This document shows positions 52,898 through 64,000 of a stretch of DNA of 64,000 bases, piece by piece. The translations under genes and the position numbers were made by a program. Below the pieces are notes generated by a model. That model was given only the letters and a program-made list of their open reading frames with translations, made no database searches and was not told where the DNA came from. Where the stretch lies: NCBI GenBank assembly GCA_015680685.1, contig MNCI01034266.1, forward strand, positions 466,261 through 530,260. Direction: 5' to 3'. Numbering within the stretch: position 1 is the first letter of the stretch; every line of letters begins with the position of its first letter. The stretch is from Gnetum montanum. Taxonomy: Eukaryota > Streptophyta > Gnetopsida > Gnetales > Gnetaceae.

Positions 52898-55800
52898 CTA
52901 AGGGGCATTTGGAGAAGGAAGTGGTGGATCATCTCCTGATTCCTAAAATACAATAACACATAGCTAGTTAGTAACCAATAGCCAAAATCATAACTTAAAA
53001 TAAAATCTAAAACATAAAATACATCTAACTTATGATGATTCTCACTTCATAACTGCTAGGGGTAGATGTGGAAGGCCTTCCTCCAAAGGATGGAGGATTT
53101 AGTCCTTCATCATGTTGACCTAGTCAACATCTCCAAGATCAATGTGGGAAAGGATGCCAATGCTATCTACCATAATCCAAGTAGACGACTCTTAGGTAAT
53201 AGCGATAGTAGAAGTCTCACCTACAGTAGTGGTGATCTAAGGAGTAGGGAATTACTCCATGGTGAAAGTACTTGTAAAAGGCTATTAAGCACTCTCCACT
53301 TGAATCCCATGGATGAAAAACTCTCTCTTGCACAATTTAACTGACTCTGTCTTGAGTCACTTAAGGTATGCCCCATGATCTACCTTGTACTATCACTTGT
53401 GAACCTTTTTTTTCTTACGTCACTCTAGGACCCAAGCACAATGATCTTTCCAATACTCAACCTTCTAAAAGATGAGGTCCATCTGCATCTAGTGTTCTAT
53501 GATCTTCTATAGAACCCATACTTTTTCCTAATGGTATGCTAGTATTAGGCCCACATGATCTCCTTGGTCTACAATTTCCTTGAGTTATCCACTTGGGCTT
53601 CCATAAAGCCCTCACAGTCTTGGAGATCTCTAATAGTTTCCTCTTGTCATTGAGTCTTCTTCCTAAAGGCCATAACTTTCTTTCATATGGATTCATTTGA
53701 CCTCTCTAGCTCCCATGAAGTTTTTGCACATAACATTGCAAGATCAGTAATAGTCTCCTACAACTTCAAGGGTACACTAGATACATTAGAGGGAAGCTTA
53801 GGCAAGAAGTCAATCTCCATGTCTTGGTTTGGATTCCATTCCATAGAAGGCACTACATAAGCATGAAATACAACCATAAAAATAATATACAAGCTAAGGT
53901 AGCCATAACACAAACATATCCTATAACATAGCCAAACAACTGAGGTATATAAAACAAAGTCCTTGCCTATCTCGGGTGCAATTTGTTATGGTTGATTGAT
54001 TATGTCCTTAGCCATCACACGCATGAACTCCACCCTATCTAGGGTCTCCACCCATGGTTTCACATGAAATTTAGGAATAGGGGGCTGAATTGGTGGCTCA
54101 GGAATTACTATAAACATAGTAATCATCAAGGAGTTAGGATGAAAATAAAAATTAAGTAATAGGATATAACAAGAGTGTTAAGGCATAAGAATATCAGGCT
54201 CCTTCTCTTCTTCTTCTAGAATGATGATGGGGAATGTGCCCAGCACCACCTCATTGAAGAAGGCATCTAGATCATTTATATCTACATCAACAAACCTTTT
54301 AACCTTAGGTTTCTTTAAGAGTGTCTCTTCTAAATGCCTTTGTTCTTCCTCTATGGTAGCTTGGGCTACCATAACCTAATGCTTGTCTACAACCATAGCA
54401 CATAGAAAACCGATTAGCACATGAAACCATAACATAGCGATGTACTTTAAAACAACCGAACATAGATAAAACATACATGTGAATACTTGCTATGATGGCT
54501 TAAGCTTAAAATTAAGGTTCTTTAGGGTAGGTTTTTCTGATGTTGATGGTGCTTCCTCCATGGGCCTCTTTCTTCTTGGCTATCCCTTTGACCTTCCTAC
54601 ATCATTTTTTTGCCTCTAGGACACTCACTAGAAATGTAAGAGGCTCCTCATCATCCATTCTATTAGGGGAATCACACCACCTATCATCAAGATCCTTGAT
54701 GGTAATGAATAGTGTATCATCCATCCCCTCTAGTGGATTCTAGGCCTATAGCATTAGATAAATGTTCTTTATCCAAGCCTTAGAAAGTTGGCTTAGGTCT
54801 TGGAGAATCCATCACCCATTCTTATGCACCACCATAAACTTCGCAAACATCTTCAAATAACCTATAAAAATGCAAAAATCATGTAGATTATTTGTAAAGG
54901 TATCTACATAGAGTCTAAGGTTCTCCTCCTAAAGCCCAGTAGCCAAAGTAGTTGCCGAGTTGAACTTGGTTCCACCCATTAGGAACTTTTGAAAGGTTCA
55001 CCCCTACGCAATGCTAATCACCTTCTTTTTCAATAATAGTTTGGGAAATGCATGAGATCTAGCTAGAGGATATGATTCCTTTGCATTAGGATTCATGGAG
55101 CTATCCATGAAAATTATAGCGTGGCCCATGTTGGCACCAAGCCACTCCAAAACTTCCTCACAATGGCTTGACTCCTTCACTATTCTTGTCAAAATATTTT
55201 TCCCATTAGCAAGGGCACCAAAAAAGTTGCAAAAGAGGCCCTCATCAATGTCCATGTTAACCTTCATGCCCTGAATGGTGGTGCTAAAATGATCAACCTT
55301 TTTGTTGAAGGAGTTAATGATGTGCAACATCTTCACAGTAGGGATGGAAGGGATATGTGCCATAAATACATCAAGAAAACCTACATGTTGGATTTTTTCT
55401 TGAATGTACCTAGGCATATATCCCTTCAACGACTCTTGTGTTGGTATCACCTCACTAAACTTTAGGATGATAGTATCCTCATGACATGCTCTTGAAAGTG
55501 GTATGGTGACATTAGTAGAGGTGAAAGGTCCTACAAATCAAACAACCAAAGTTTAGCATCAACATAAGAAATTCTAACAACTATTCAAAGTAGTAGAACA
55601 CTAGAGTTTTCATATTTATAAAAAATTAGAAGCTATAGCCTTTACAATAACCTTTCTTCTTCTTCTTTGGTGTGGTTTGAGCGAAGGTACCAACTTCAAG
55701 GGTCTGATCCATGGAGTTATTGGGGTCTACCCACTAGTTGTGTATCATCCCTTCATCCTTACACTTCTTGTATAAAAGGTTGAACCTTGTAGTGTATGCA

Positions 55801-58298
55801 TCAAAATCCCCTCTTAAGTGTTGGTACATAACACTTCTAATCTAGAAGCCCTTGGTGAATTCATCTAGGGTAGTTTTAGCCACTGATAATGTTTGATTGT
55901 TAATGATCAAGCCTTAATCATTGACTCAGTACTTGTAAGAAGTTCATAAAACCAATAGAGTTAGGAAAAGTATTTAATAAAGACAATAAAGCCATAAAAA
56001 CACTATAACAACTAAGCTTACCCCTATAGACGATACATGATTTTTGGTAGGTTTTGAAACAATGTGTGGGCTCTATGTGCCACCATCAAAGTATTTTTAA
56101 CATTGTACTGGCTATACTTGGTATCATCTAAATCTCCGTAAGGTAATGTGGGTTGATGGCATCTACTATTTCGCCTACTATCTTACGTGGTGGATTGTTA
56201 GTAATAAACTTGATAATCAGGCTAGATGCTTGAGGTAGTAAGGTCTTCACTATGGTTTGAGCCACATCCGTAGACAAGTGTAACCATAGCATCACACTAA
56301 TGTTCTATAGAATGTAGGCATGGAATTCGCTTATCCTAGACTAGAACCATAGTGATATCTTTCCCAAGGGCATGTCAAGAAGTGGAGTATTGGCCTTGGG
56401 ATGGATAATATAGCATAGAATTCCCACCAAATCCAAAATGATGAGGATGGCCTTCAAGTAGATCCTTCATGAAGCAAAGCAAAAACATTATGACCAATTA
56501 GAATTTCTTAACAAGTTTGGAAAAACATCCTAGTGTGAGGTGAAATTAGCCTTCATAAAAAACTCTAAGGTATTTATCTAAATTGGCTTAAGAAATTCAA
56601 TAAAAAAAATTATTACAAATTTTCATAGCCTTTTTCTTCATAGCCAAAATATTATAGCCATGACTTTATAGCCCAAAATTAAGCTTTACTCTAAAATATG
56701 TCTAAACTTAGAAAAAAACATTAAAACTTAGGAAAAAGCATTAAATATTAGAAAAAAGCATATAGCCATAATAAAAAATTTTCTTAAAATAGTAAAAGAA
56801 TTTACAAATTTAAAACATTAGTTTTACATATTTTATAATCCATAAAAGCATGGGAGTTGACAGGAAAAATCTTTACACGTGTCATCTCCAAAGGGATAAA
56901 GTGCTAGAACTAGAATTTTGCCTTGTTGACACAACCATAACCAAAATTTCATTAAAAATTCATGTAAGCTCCAATTTTAGTGATTCTACCAGCTTCAATT
57001 TTAGTGATTCTACCAAGGAGAGAATCATAATATCACAATCTTTGCAGCCATGACCTTTAAAACTAGAGATACATAACCATTTTCACATGCAACATAGACA
57101 AATCTAGCAAAAACTATAGCCATCATCATTAATCTCCTTTCATGCAGGGTTTGTAAAATATTTTCCAAAAAGTTATTTGCTTCCTGATTAGAGTGATTCC
57201 ATCATCATTTCAAAGCTTGAATTGAGCCATATGCACCCACACTTAATAAAAATTCAAAACCATTTCCATTTATGTAAAGATATCATCAATTTGGATAAAA
57301 GTATGAAAACAACACAAACTTCCTTCTGACATAGGTCTAATGAAAAACTTATTAATATTTTTTGGAAAGATTAAGCCAATACCTACCTATTCATAACCAA
57401 AAAATAGCCAAAACCCCTACCATTTTCTTAAAAAATAATTCGTGAACTTACATGAAATTTTAAAAGCAACATGAAAAACTTGACTAGTTGACCTTAGGAA
57501 AACAATCATAACTCCATTGTTATTAATAAAAATTAAACAAAAAAAAACCATTGGAAAGCTTAAACATAGGTATACAAACTCATAAGATCAAATTTTAAAA
57601 ATATGCATGTTTTTTTGTAATAAAAAATACACAACATTGCTTTCTTTTTTCATGCAAAAAGCTTAAAATTCATAAAGCCTAATTCAACATAGCCTTAAAG
57701 GAATAGGAAAAATAGCCAAAATGACTCATACCCATTAGAAAACACACCAAAGAAATAGGTTATGATTTTGTTAGAATTAAATTTTGATGAAAATTGAAGC
57801 CTAGATTTGACAAAAAGTGGTCCTATCCCCAAATTTTTGGAAAAAAGCATGAAAATAGCAAGCCTAACTTCAAAAATCAAATCTACCAAGGTCAAAATAT
57901 TGAAATGATCATAGATCTATGTAGAAATGGAAAAAATAAGAGGTGGGATTTCATCAAAAGTTTGCTTTACCCACTCTATTAGTGTAGATATAAGAAAAAT
58001 AACCCCACACATGCCAAAAAAAAAAAAAAACACACACACACACACACACACAGAAAAAACATGAAAGATAGCTAAAAACAAAAGCAAACATGGGTAAAAC
58101 TACCTACCTCAAAGTAGTGATAGATAAATCCTGGATTGAGGTGTGCCTAGGTATCCCTAATATATCCTCTACTTTCTCATCCATCTTTTGGATCCTATGA
58201 TTTTGGCTCTTTCCTCCATGTTGCTTAGGCACAATGGTAGGCTCAACACTGGAGATGATTAGGATTTTAGAAAAATAAGAGCTCAATGTTGGTAGCAA
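52898..58298 (-). pseudogene. antisense multi-exon gene of the Tat-like element, copy II
   Basis: Proposed exons on minus: 58298-58108, about 56470-56022, about 55914-55652, 55530-about 54490, about 54368-54160, 54107-about 53975, 53852-53054, 52942-52898. Splice sites that match copy I in place: exon 1 end (R|GTAGG), exon 2 end (G|GTAAG), exon 4 start (AG before a CCTTT word), exon 7 start (TAG|TGC), exon 8 start. Intron 6 may start GC. Exon 4 has the longest intact reading (55450-55004), including 'HVGFLDVFMAHIPSIPTVKM'. It is more nearly open there than copy I, but stops elsewhere show it is broken. Product unknown; Glu-rich exon 5, helical exon 7. The last codons 'SGDDPPLPSPNAP' match 'SGDRYDDPHSSLDAP' in copy I. 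Confidence 0.7.
58031..58052. repeat. (CA)11 microsatellite
   Basis: An uninterrupted CA run directly after a poly(A) tract (58017-58030), inside intron 1 of the copy II antisense gene, about 55 bp from its donor site. Confidence 0.97.
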
Positions 58299-58539
58299 GG
58301 AAGATGGAAGGTTACCAAACTATAGATTGGTGCTATTTGCAACAAGAAAATCTGCATGAACTCTCCTCCAATGCGTTGTTTGTGAAAAATGATAATTATC
58401 ATTGAAACTTATGAAATTTCACAATAAAAACCACATCAAAACCTTAAATACCCACCTCTAAATCCTAGTTTCTCGTTTAGTGCATCATAACTCTGAGTGG
58501 ACTGAAGTGAAAGGGGTAGAAAGTCTCTTCCATGCTAAG

Positions 58540-61500
58540 ATTGGGAGAAATTAAGCTCAAAATTTTAAATTTTAAATTTTTGGATTATGGGCCCTACCAT
58601 ATGCCTTCACTCTTAGCCAAAAAACTACATCAATGCTAAGTTCTAGCCACTTTTGACACTTGGAATAATATTTCAACCTTAATGCTCATGCATCCACATT
58701 AGGGATATCATGCCCAATGTGGATACATGCCTCCCATTTTACAAAATCATTAAAATATAACTATTCTACCATTTTTAATAGCTACAAGCTACTTTTTCAA
58801 ATCTAGGATCCTAAAAAGGGATTAGACATGGATAAAACTAAACAACATGGGTTTTCATGCTAGGGAAATAATGCCCAGCATGGAAGAAAGAAATGGTAAC
58901 ACCTATTCTTATCCCTCAACACCCATCTGGTCTAAGTTTGATTCTCAAAGTGGGTCCACATGACCTAGAACCCCTCAAAACACACCTAGCAACCCCAAAA
59001 CCTCACTAAACCTAGTCAAAATTGGTCAAAACCTTAGGGTTTGGTAGTTACATGCTAGAAAAAGCCTAATCCACATTGAGAATATCATCCCCAATGTGCA
59101 TCTATGGGGGAAAGGCTAAAAGTTCCTAAATTTACCATCTAGTAGTCATTTCTCAAAGTCTAGTCACCCTTAGACCCTATTGGAATCCTTTGGAGTGTTT
59201 GAATGCCCAAAAAGTAGTTAAATATGGCACAAACTTATCATCCCCATCTTATCCATGTTAGAACCATCATGTTGAGCATGGAAGAAATTAAGGAGACTAC
59301 ATGTGACACTTAGGAGCCTCTAAATTATTGAATCTTGGCATATAGTATTGATCATCGACATTAACAACCCTATAAACTAACATGCATGGTCAATTGATTG
59401 TTGAACTAGCATAGATCTAACTTTCTTGGTTCTTCTAGACTAGGGGAGACCTTGTCCATGTTTCCTAGCATGGAAACTAGGAGAATGAAGTTAGGAAGGT
59501 TAGTGAGGGATTCTAAAATTAAGAAAATAGTAACAGATTATCTCAAACAAACACTAGAAGCTTTACAACCTTTTTGGATGCCACTAGAATGCCAAAAATT
59601 AGTAAAAATTAACCCCCTAAGGTTCTTCCACGTTAGGGAGGACTCCTCCACATTGAGCATTCCAATACCAGCATGGATGTAAAGGTGAAAGCCAAAACTA
59701 TTGAAATTTTCATTGAATTTAACTTTTGGAAGCCACCAAAATTCCAGAAGTCAATTGAAATGACTAAAAGTTTTCTCCCTTAGGTTCTCCATGCTAAGGA
59801 GGATTCCATCCATGTTGCACATCATAGCCTCAATGTGGATGGAAAGGAGAAAGCATGAAAATCCTTTCATAACCCTTAAAATTTCTAGATCTCTATCCTA
59901 AAAATTGATAGTCATTACCAACAACCCTCTAGACATGCATGCATAGAAAAAATTGGTAAAAAGTAGGGTCTTCTAACTCCTCCATGAAGATAGCTTTCTC
60001 TTCCATGCTAGCTAGCTTAGAAGAAAGTGGGGAACTTTTGGGGCACCTCAAAATAGCCTTTAGAAACCGCGAATGAAAGCCAAAAAGCCCTATGTATGTA
60101 TTGAAACCTTGTTTGTACATCCTAAGATCCTCAAACCTACCAATATTGGACATAAATAGTAATAAAATATTTCTTCTGAGTCTTCCATGCTAATCATGGA
60201 ACTCCAATGTGGAAAAAAAGGTGGGGAACACAAAAAACCACTTCATAGCCATTGAAATAACCTAATCGTAACACTAGGCAGTAGCAGCTAACACTAGCAA
60301 TCTTAGAAACCCACATGCATGGCTAGGAATGACAAAACATGGTAAAAAGTAGGGTTTCTTAGTTCCACCATCTTAAGAGCTCCCTCTTCCATGTTGGCTA
60401 GTGTGGAAAAAAGGGGAAAACTCTAGGAGGACTTCAAAATGACCTTTAAACACCTCAAGCAAACAACTTACAACCTTAAATGAGGCCTAAGACTAGTTTT
60501 ACACATTTTGGAGTCCTCAAACCCTATCAAAGTGAGTATAAATGGATAAAAGGCTACTCTCCCTAGTTTTCCATGCTAAGGATAGTATCCCTAGAGTGGA
60601 AAAAAGGGGAAAATCTCAAAAACCATCTAGGAAACATCCACGGTAATGAAACTTAATCCTCAAATGTAGTCCTCAACCTTGGCAACCCTGGAGGCATACA
60701 TGGATATTGATTAAGGTCAAAACTAGTCCAAATATGAGATTTATGGTTCTTCCAAAATGGGGATCTCTTCCTCCACATATCCCACTCATTTGGAACCCAT
60801 AAACACCTCAGAATGACATAAAATGTCCTTGTAGGCACCCTACAATCTTATGTTCATTGTATGTGGTCTTCAAACCTTAGAAAATTGATCCTAAATGGTC
60901 AAAAGTGGTTTCCCCTAGTCTTCCATGTCATTTTTCTTAGCCCCAATGTGGAAAAAATGGGAAAACCAAAAAAAAAAAAAAAACACTTAGAAGTATCCAA
61001 AATTATCAAAATTTGACATGAAATCCTAGTTGTTGGTCCTAGCAACTCCAGAAGTTGACATGCGTAGTTGATTGTGATACAAATTAGTCTAGATATGGGA
61101 TTCTTACCTTATCCATGCTGGAGAAGGCTCCTTCCATGTTGGGTAGCATGGAAACAAGGTGGGGGGTGGGGGTGTGTTGGAAGCTACTTTTCCACTTTTA
61201 ATGGCATGATGACACTTCTAGAAATCAAAGATCTACACTAGAGAAGACTAAGACCTCATAGCCTTGATATTTTGCTCATTTGATCTCATTTTAACCTCTA
61301 AAATCCATCCCCAAATTCTTCCACATTGGAGAAATGTCCATAATGTTGAAACAAGGGGTAAGACCTCAAGTGCCATTGAATGACTTCTAAATGTGTCCAA
61401 AAATAACTAGAAACTTGTAGAATCATGACCTATAGCCCTAGGAGCCTAGGAACTTGGTCAATGTGCTTCTAGACCACTCTAAATAGACAAGACAAGTGTC

Positions 61501-61950
61501 CCCTCCATTCTTCCATGGTGAAACCACTATGCTTAGTGTGGAAGAAGGGGAGGGGGGATGTCATTTCAGCATGCTTTGACATTCAAAATTGATTCTAATG
61601 GCCTCAAAATGAAGCTAGAGGATGCACAACTTCAAGATCTCTATTTTGACCATCTATTTTACCATGTTTGACCTTGTTTTTTCTTGGATTTTGATTCTCT
61701 ACACTAAACCCCATCTCTTCCATGTCTACTAGCATGGAAATAGGGGGAAAAGGTTGCAAAGCATGCTTTTGGACTTATAGACCTCAAAAGTGCCCAATTT
61801 TGAAATATTTGGCCTTGTGTTGCCTTGGGGAGGCCATGGGACCTCAATTTTTGACCTTTGGATGCCTTGAAACCTACTTTTCCCATTCTCCATGTTGACT
61901 AGCATGGGAACAAGGGGGGCCCAAGTGTGGAAGCTTCAAAACTCCTAATT
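58540..61950. repeat. array of TTCCATG...CATGGAA palindromes upstream of the antisense gene (copy II)
   Basis: More than a dozen imperfect palindromes occur every 150-350 bp. Examples: 58691-58723, 58856-58882, 59071-59100, 59252-59283, 59455-59474, 60183-60200, 60388-60409, 61132-61153, 61718-61739 and 61889-61908. Several (60388, 61132, 61718) share the 22-bp plan TTCCATG-N3-8-TAG(C/T)(A/G)TGGAA; others pair CCACATTG with CAATGTGG. No coding is seen; the small frames here are chance. The array lies between RT and exon 1 of the minus-strand gene, as in copy I, but with an unrelated word. Confidence 0.85.
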
Positions 61951-62284
61951 TCATGCTCAAAAAACCTTGAAACAACCCTAACTAATGAAAAAACTCATAT
62001 AATAGTGGTGTAGCCCTAAATCATGGCCTAAAAAGGCCTAAAGATAGTGAAAGCTAACATATTTTTAACATATATTAATCAAATTGCATCATATGTAGCT
62101 TGTTTTTCTTGATTACATAGTGCTTTGACTTGTTTTTGGGCTTCTGTTACATCGTTGACGTGGTTAACCTCTAATTTTGGCTTATATGTTCTTTATTTGG
62201 CTTATTATAGCCTTATTTACCTTTTTTTGGCCTTTGATTGATATCAAGTAGTGGAGTTTGACCTATTCTAACCATTATTTGACA

Positions 62285-62375
62285 CCGACCATGCCTTGCT
62301 AAGGCCTTAAATTGGCATCCTAGTCCACCAAGACTCTAAATTGGCATGATGGCATACTAAGGCCTAAAATTACTG
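62285..62375. repeat. GCCTTGCTAAGGCCTTAAA boundary words before copy II RT
   Basis: Two or three variants of 'atgccttgctaaggcctta' plus 'aaattggcat', matching the family at 52180-52560 and 21918-22000. They mark the passage from palindrome array to RT module. Confidence 0.6.
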
Positions 62376-62599
62376 AAATTGTGGCCTTTTTTCACTATTT
62401 GTATCCTTATTTCTTATACTTTACTTTGTTTAACCTTTATTTGATCTTTATCTAGCCTTTACACTTTTCTGACTTATCCTTACCCTATTAATAGCCTTGG
62501 ATAATCTTGTTTGCATTAGATTAGCATGTATTTGCATAATTTTATCATTTCATAGCATTATTTATGCACTGTTATCTAGATGCCACTTAATATGCTTAT

Positions 62600-63127
62600 G
62601 GTTGACATGTAGGAACAAAGCATGAGTACTTGGAAGCAAATCAATTTACCTTTGATCCTAAGTGGACCTCATGGTGATGTTGAATGATAAATCAACCTTG
62701 ATTGCCTAGATCTTGAGCTTGAGAGTCTTGTAGACCATGTAGCCTCGATAGAGAAACCTCTAGAGTGGCCTGAAAACCTAGTTAAAACCCTTGACTTAGA
62801 GGAAACTGACATAACCAAAGACTCTCTAGTTGAGGTTCCTATCACACCACAAAGTGGTGAGGAAATAAACCTTAAACTAAATTCCTTACTAGAACCTCAA
62901 TAAGCTTAAGACATCAGTAAAGTTGTACAAAGAAACATTAAGGCCTTTGCCTAGTCATATGAAGATATGCTAGGCCTAGACCCATGTTTAGCCAAGCACA
63001 ACATTATACTAGACCATAGCATTAAACCAGTTAAGCAAAAAGTGTGAAAGATTAGACCTGATTTGGCCTTGGTAGTTCATGATGAGATCTCAAAGCTCTA
63101 CCAAGCTAGTTTCATTAGGGCTATCGA
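62600..63127 (+). pseudogene. start of reverse transcriptase, copy II
   Basis: Plus-strand translation gives 'LILSGPHGDVE' (about 62650), 'LELESLVDHVASIEKPLEWP' (about 62718-62777), 'DITKDSLVEVPITPQSGEE' and 'SYEDMLGLDPCLAKHNI' (about 62956-63006). Then 'KPVKQKV', 'LALVVHDEISKLYQASFIRA' (about 63067-63126). All align to copy I (25500-25040). The catalytic core that should follow is absent: a short inverted-repeat segment replaces it. Confidence 0.9.
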
Positions 63128-63283
63128 TAAGAGGGTAGAACCGTTTTCAATAAGATAGTCAATGGATGTATCTATATTTCATTATGGGACAACCACTCTT
63201 ATTGATAGTCCCATAAGAGGGTAAACCATTTTATATCTACCTTTTCATCTTTGATACATCCATTGCCTTTCTACTTTATTAGA
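63127..63283. repeat. segment with nested inverted repeats replacing the RT core
   Basis: Two perfect inverted pairs are nested: caatggatgtatc (63160-63172) with gatacatccattg (63253-63265), and ttatgggac (63182-63190) with gtcccataa (63208-63216). A direct repeat 'ataagagggta' occurs at about 63127 and 63213. The segment lies exactly between the RT N-terminus and RNase H, where copy I has about 860 bp of RT core. It looks like a hairpin-forming insertion or a filled deletion junction. Confidence 0.85.
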
Positions 63284-64000
63284 AGCATGATGATGGAGTA
63301 GAGATGCTAGTGTACTATCTTAGTCATGCATTAGTTTCCCATGAGATCTAATACACTGGAGGGGGGAAGTATTTTCTAAAACTAGTCTTCTCATTGAAGA
63401 AGTGGAGACACAATCTCTTCAGAAGCCATGTTAATGTCATTTGCAAGGATAACGTGCTTAAAGCTATAACAACCAACATCTACAAAAGTAGTCATATAGC
63501 CCAATAGAAAGACATAACCATGAAGTTTGACATTCATTACATCTCTCAATTCTCAACAAAAGGTCAAGCTATAGCTGTACAACTTATAGTTTAACCAGTC
63601 AAGGATCAAGCAACCATAAATCCCAAGTTCCCTAATGAGCATATCACCATAGTTAGCCAAGTGCTCAAGCATTATAAGGTAGTAATTCACTTTAATAGAG
63701 CTTCAATTGTTAATGGGGCTAGTGTCATTACCATCATAACATTTCCATCTAGTGAGATTTGACCCTTCACCTATCCTTTTGAGTTCCCATGTACCAATAA
63801 CATAGTGGAGTACAAGAGTTTGATTAGAGGAATGATGGTAGCTCATGACCTGGAAATTATATTCTTAATGATCAAATGTTATTCACAACTTATGGTTAAC
63901 TAAGTAACCAAGGTGTATTCATGTAAGGTTAAAGACTTACAACTTTACTATGACCTAGGGAAGCAATTATTACAACAATTCATAGACGTTGATATCCAAT
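63283..64000 (+). pseudogene. RNase H and second RNase H, copy II (cut by window end)
   Basis: 'KHDDGVEMLVYYLSHALVSH' (63283-63342) is the first RNase H block. 'VVIHFNRASIVNGAS' (about 63682-63726), 'NNIVEYKSLIRGMMVAHD' (about 63797-63850) and 'CYSQLMVN' belong to the second RNase H. Compared with copy I, two of its acidic residues are replaced (FD to FN, GD to CY), so it is inactive. The sequence runs off the window before integrase. Confidence 0.88.

Larger units (their letters stand above)
43990..64000 (+). mobile_element. Giant Tat-like Ty3/gypsy element, copy II (cut by window end)
   Basis: Same family structure as copy I but on plus: LTR-like region (43990-46170), gag (46200-48500), protease (about 49195-49680), a nested LTR-like segment (49692-51592), antisense gene (58298-52898 on minus), palindrome array (58540-61950), RT start and RNase H domains (62600 onward). 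Protease-to-RT distance is 13 kb. The integrase and 3' LTR lie outside the window. Copies I and II are too divergent to be an inverted duplication, so they are separate insertions. Confidence 0.7.

Noticed and set aside
22010-64000. Copies I and II as one large inverted duplication (genomic palindrome)
   Set aside because: Module order mirrors, but nucleotide identity is low, promoter motifs are unrelated and nested insertions differ. Two independent insertions of one family explain it better.

Overview
The window is a gene-poor, AT-rich stretch of a large plant nuclear genome made almost entirely of decayed, nested retrotransposons. Long Ty3/gypsy elements of the Tat type, a SIRE-like Ty1/copia element, a decayed LINE and no intact host gene suggest a gymnosperm-like genome, but the species cannot be fixed from sequence alone. 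All alignments here were made by eye.

Layout. 1-309 is the 3' end of an LTR; 2590-4330 a dead LINE; 4665-5235 a GC-richer island; 5504-5563 a tRNA-SINE-like piece; 7540-9865 two inverted copies of one LTR. 10133-15060 is a decayed copia element with a primer-binding site, protease, integrase, RT and RNase H. Two very large Tat-like gypsy elements in opposite orientation fill the rest. Copy I (15066 to about 43990) has its coding strand on minus: gag 38560-36276, protease about 35700, RT/RNase H/second RNase H/integrase 25540-22010. Copy II (about 43990 to beyond 64000) is on plus: gag 46200-48500, protease 49200, RT/RNase H from 62600.

The notable system. In both copies protease and RT are 10-13 kb apart, and the gap holds the same gene of about eight exons in antisense orientation (copy I 29170-34353 on plus; copy II 58298-52898 on minus). 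Its exon order, several splice sites and protein motifs correspond between the copies. Upstream of its first exon, on the RT side, lies a 2.5-3.4 kb array of short imperfect palindromes. The motif differs between the copies (GGACTA...TAGTCC in I, TTCCATG...CATGGAA in II), but within each copy the same word also recurs in the LTR U3 just before a TATA box. I infer a self-regulated antisense gene sharing cis-sites with the LTR.

Nested in copy I are two members (17459-21604 and 40213-43576) of another family. They share about 1.4 kb on one side and about 30 bp at the other end, but carry different captured host-gene fragments: ATG18-like in one, PB1-domain in the other. Their 5-bp target duplications are visible, and the empty site of one is visible too. 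A complete solo LTR (18459-19532) is nested inside the first. Relative ages follow: copia, then copy I, then the cargo elements, then the solo LTR.
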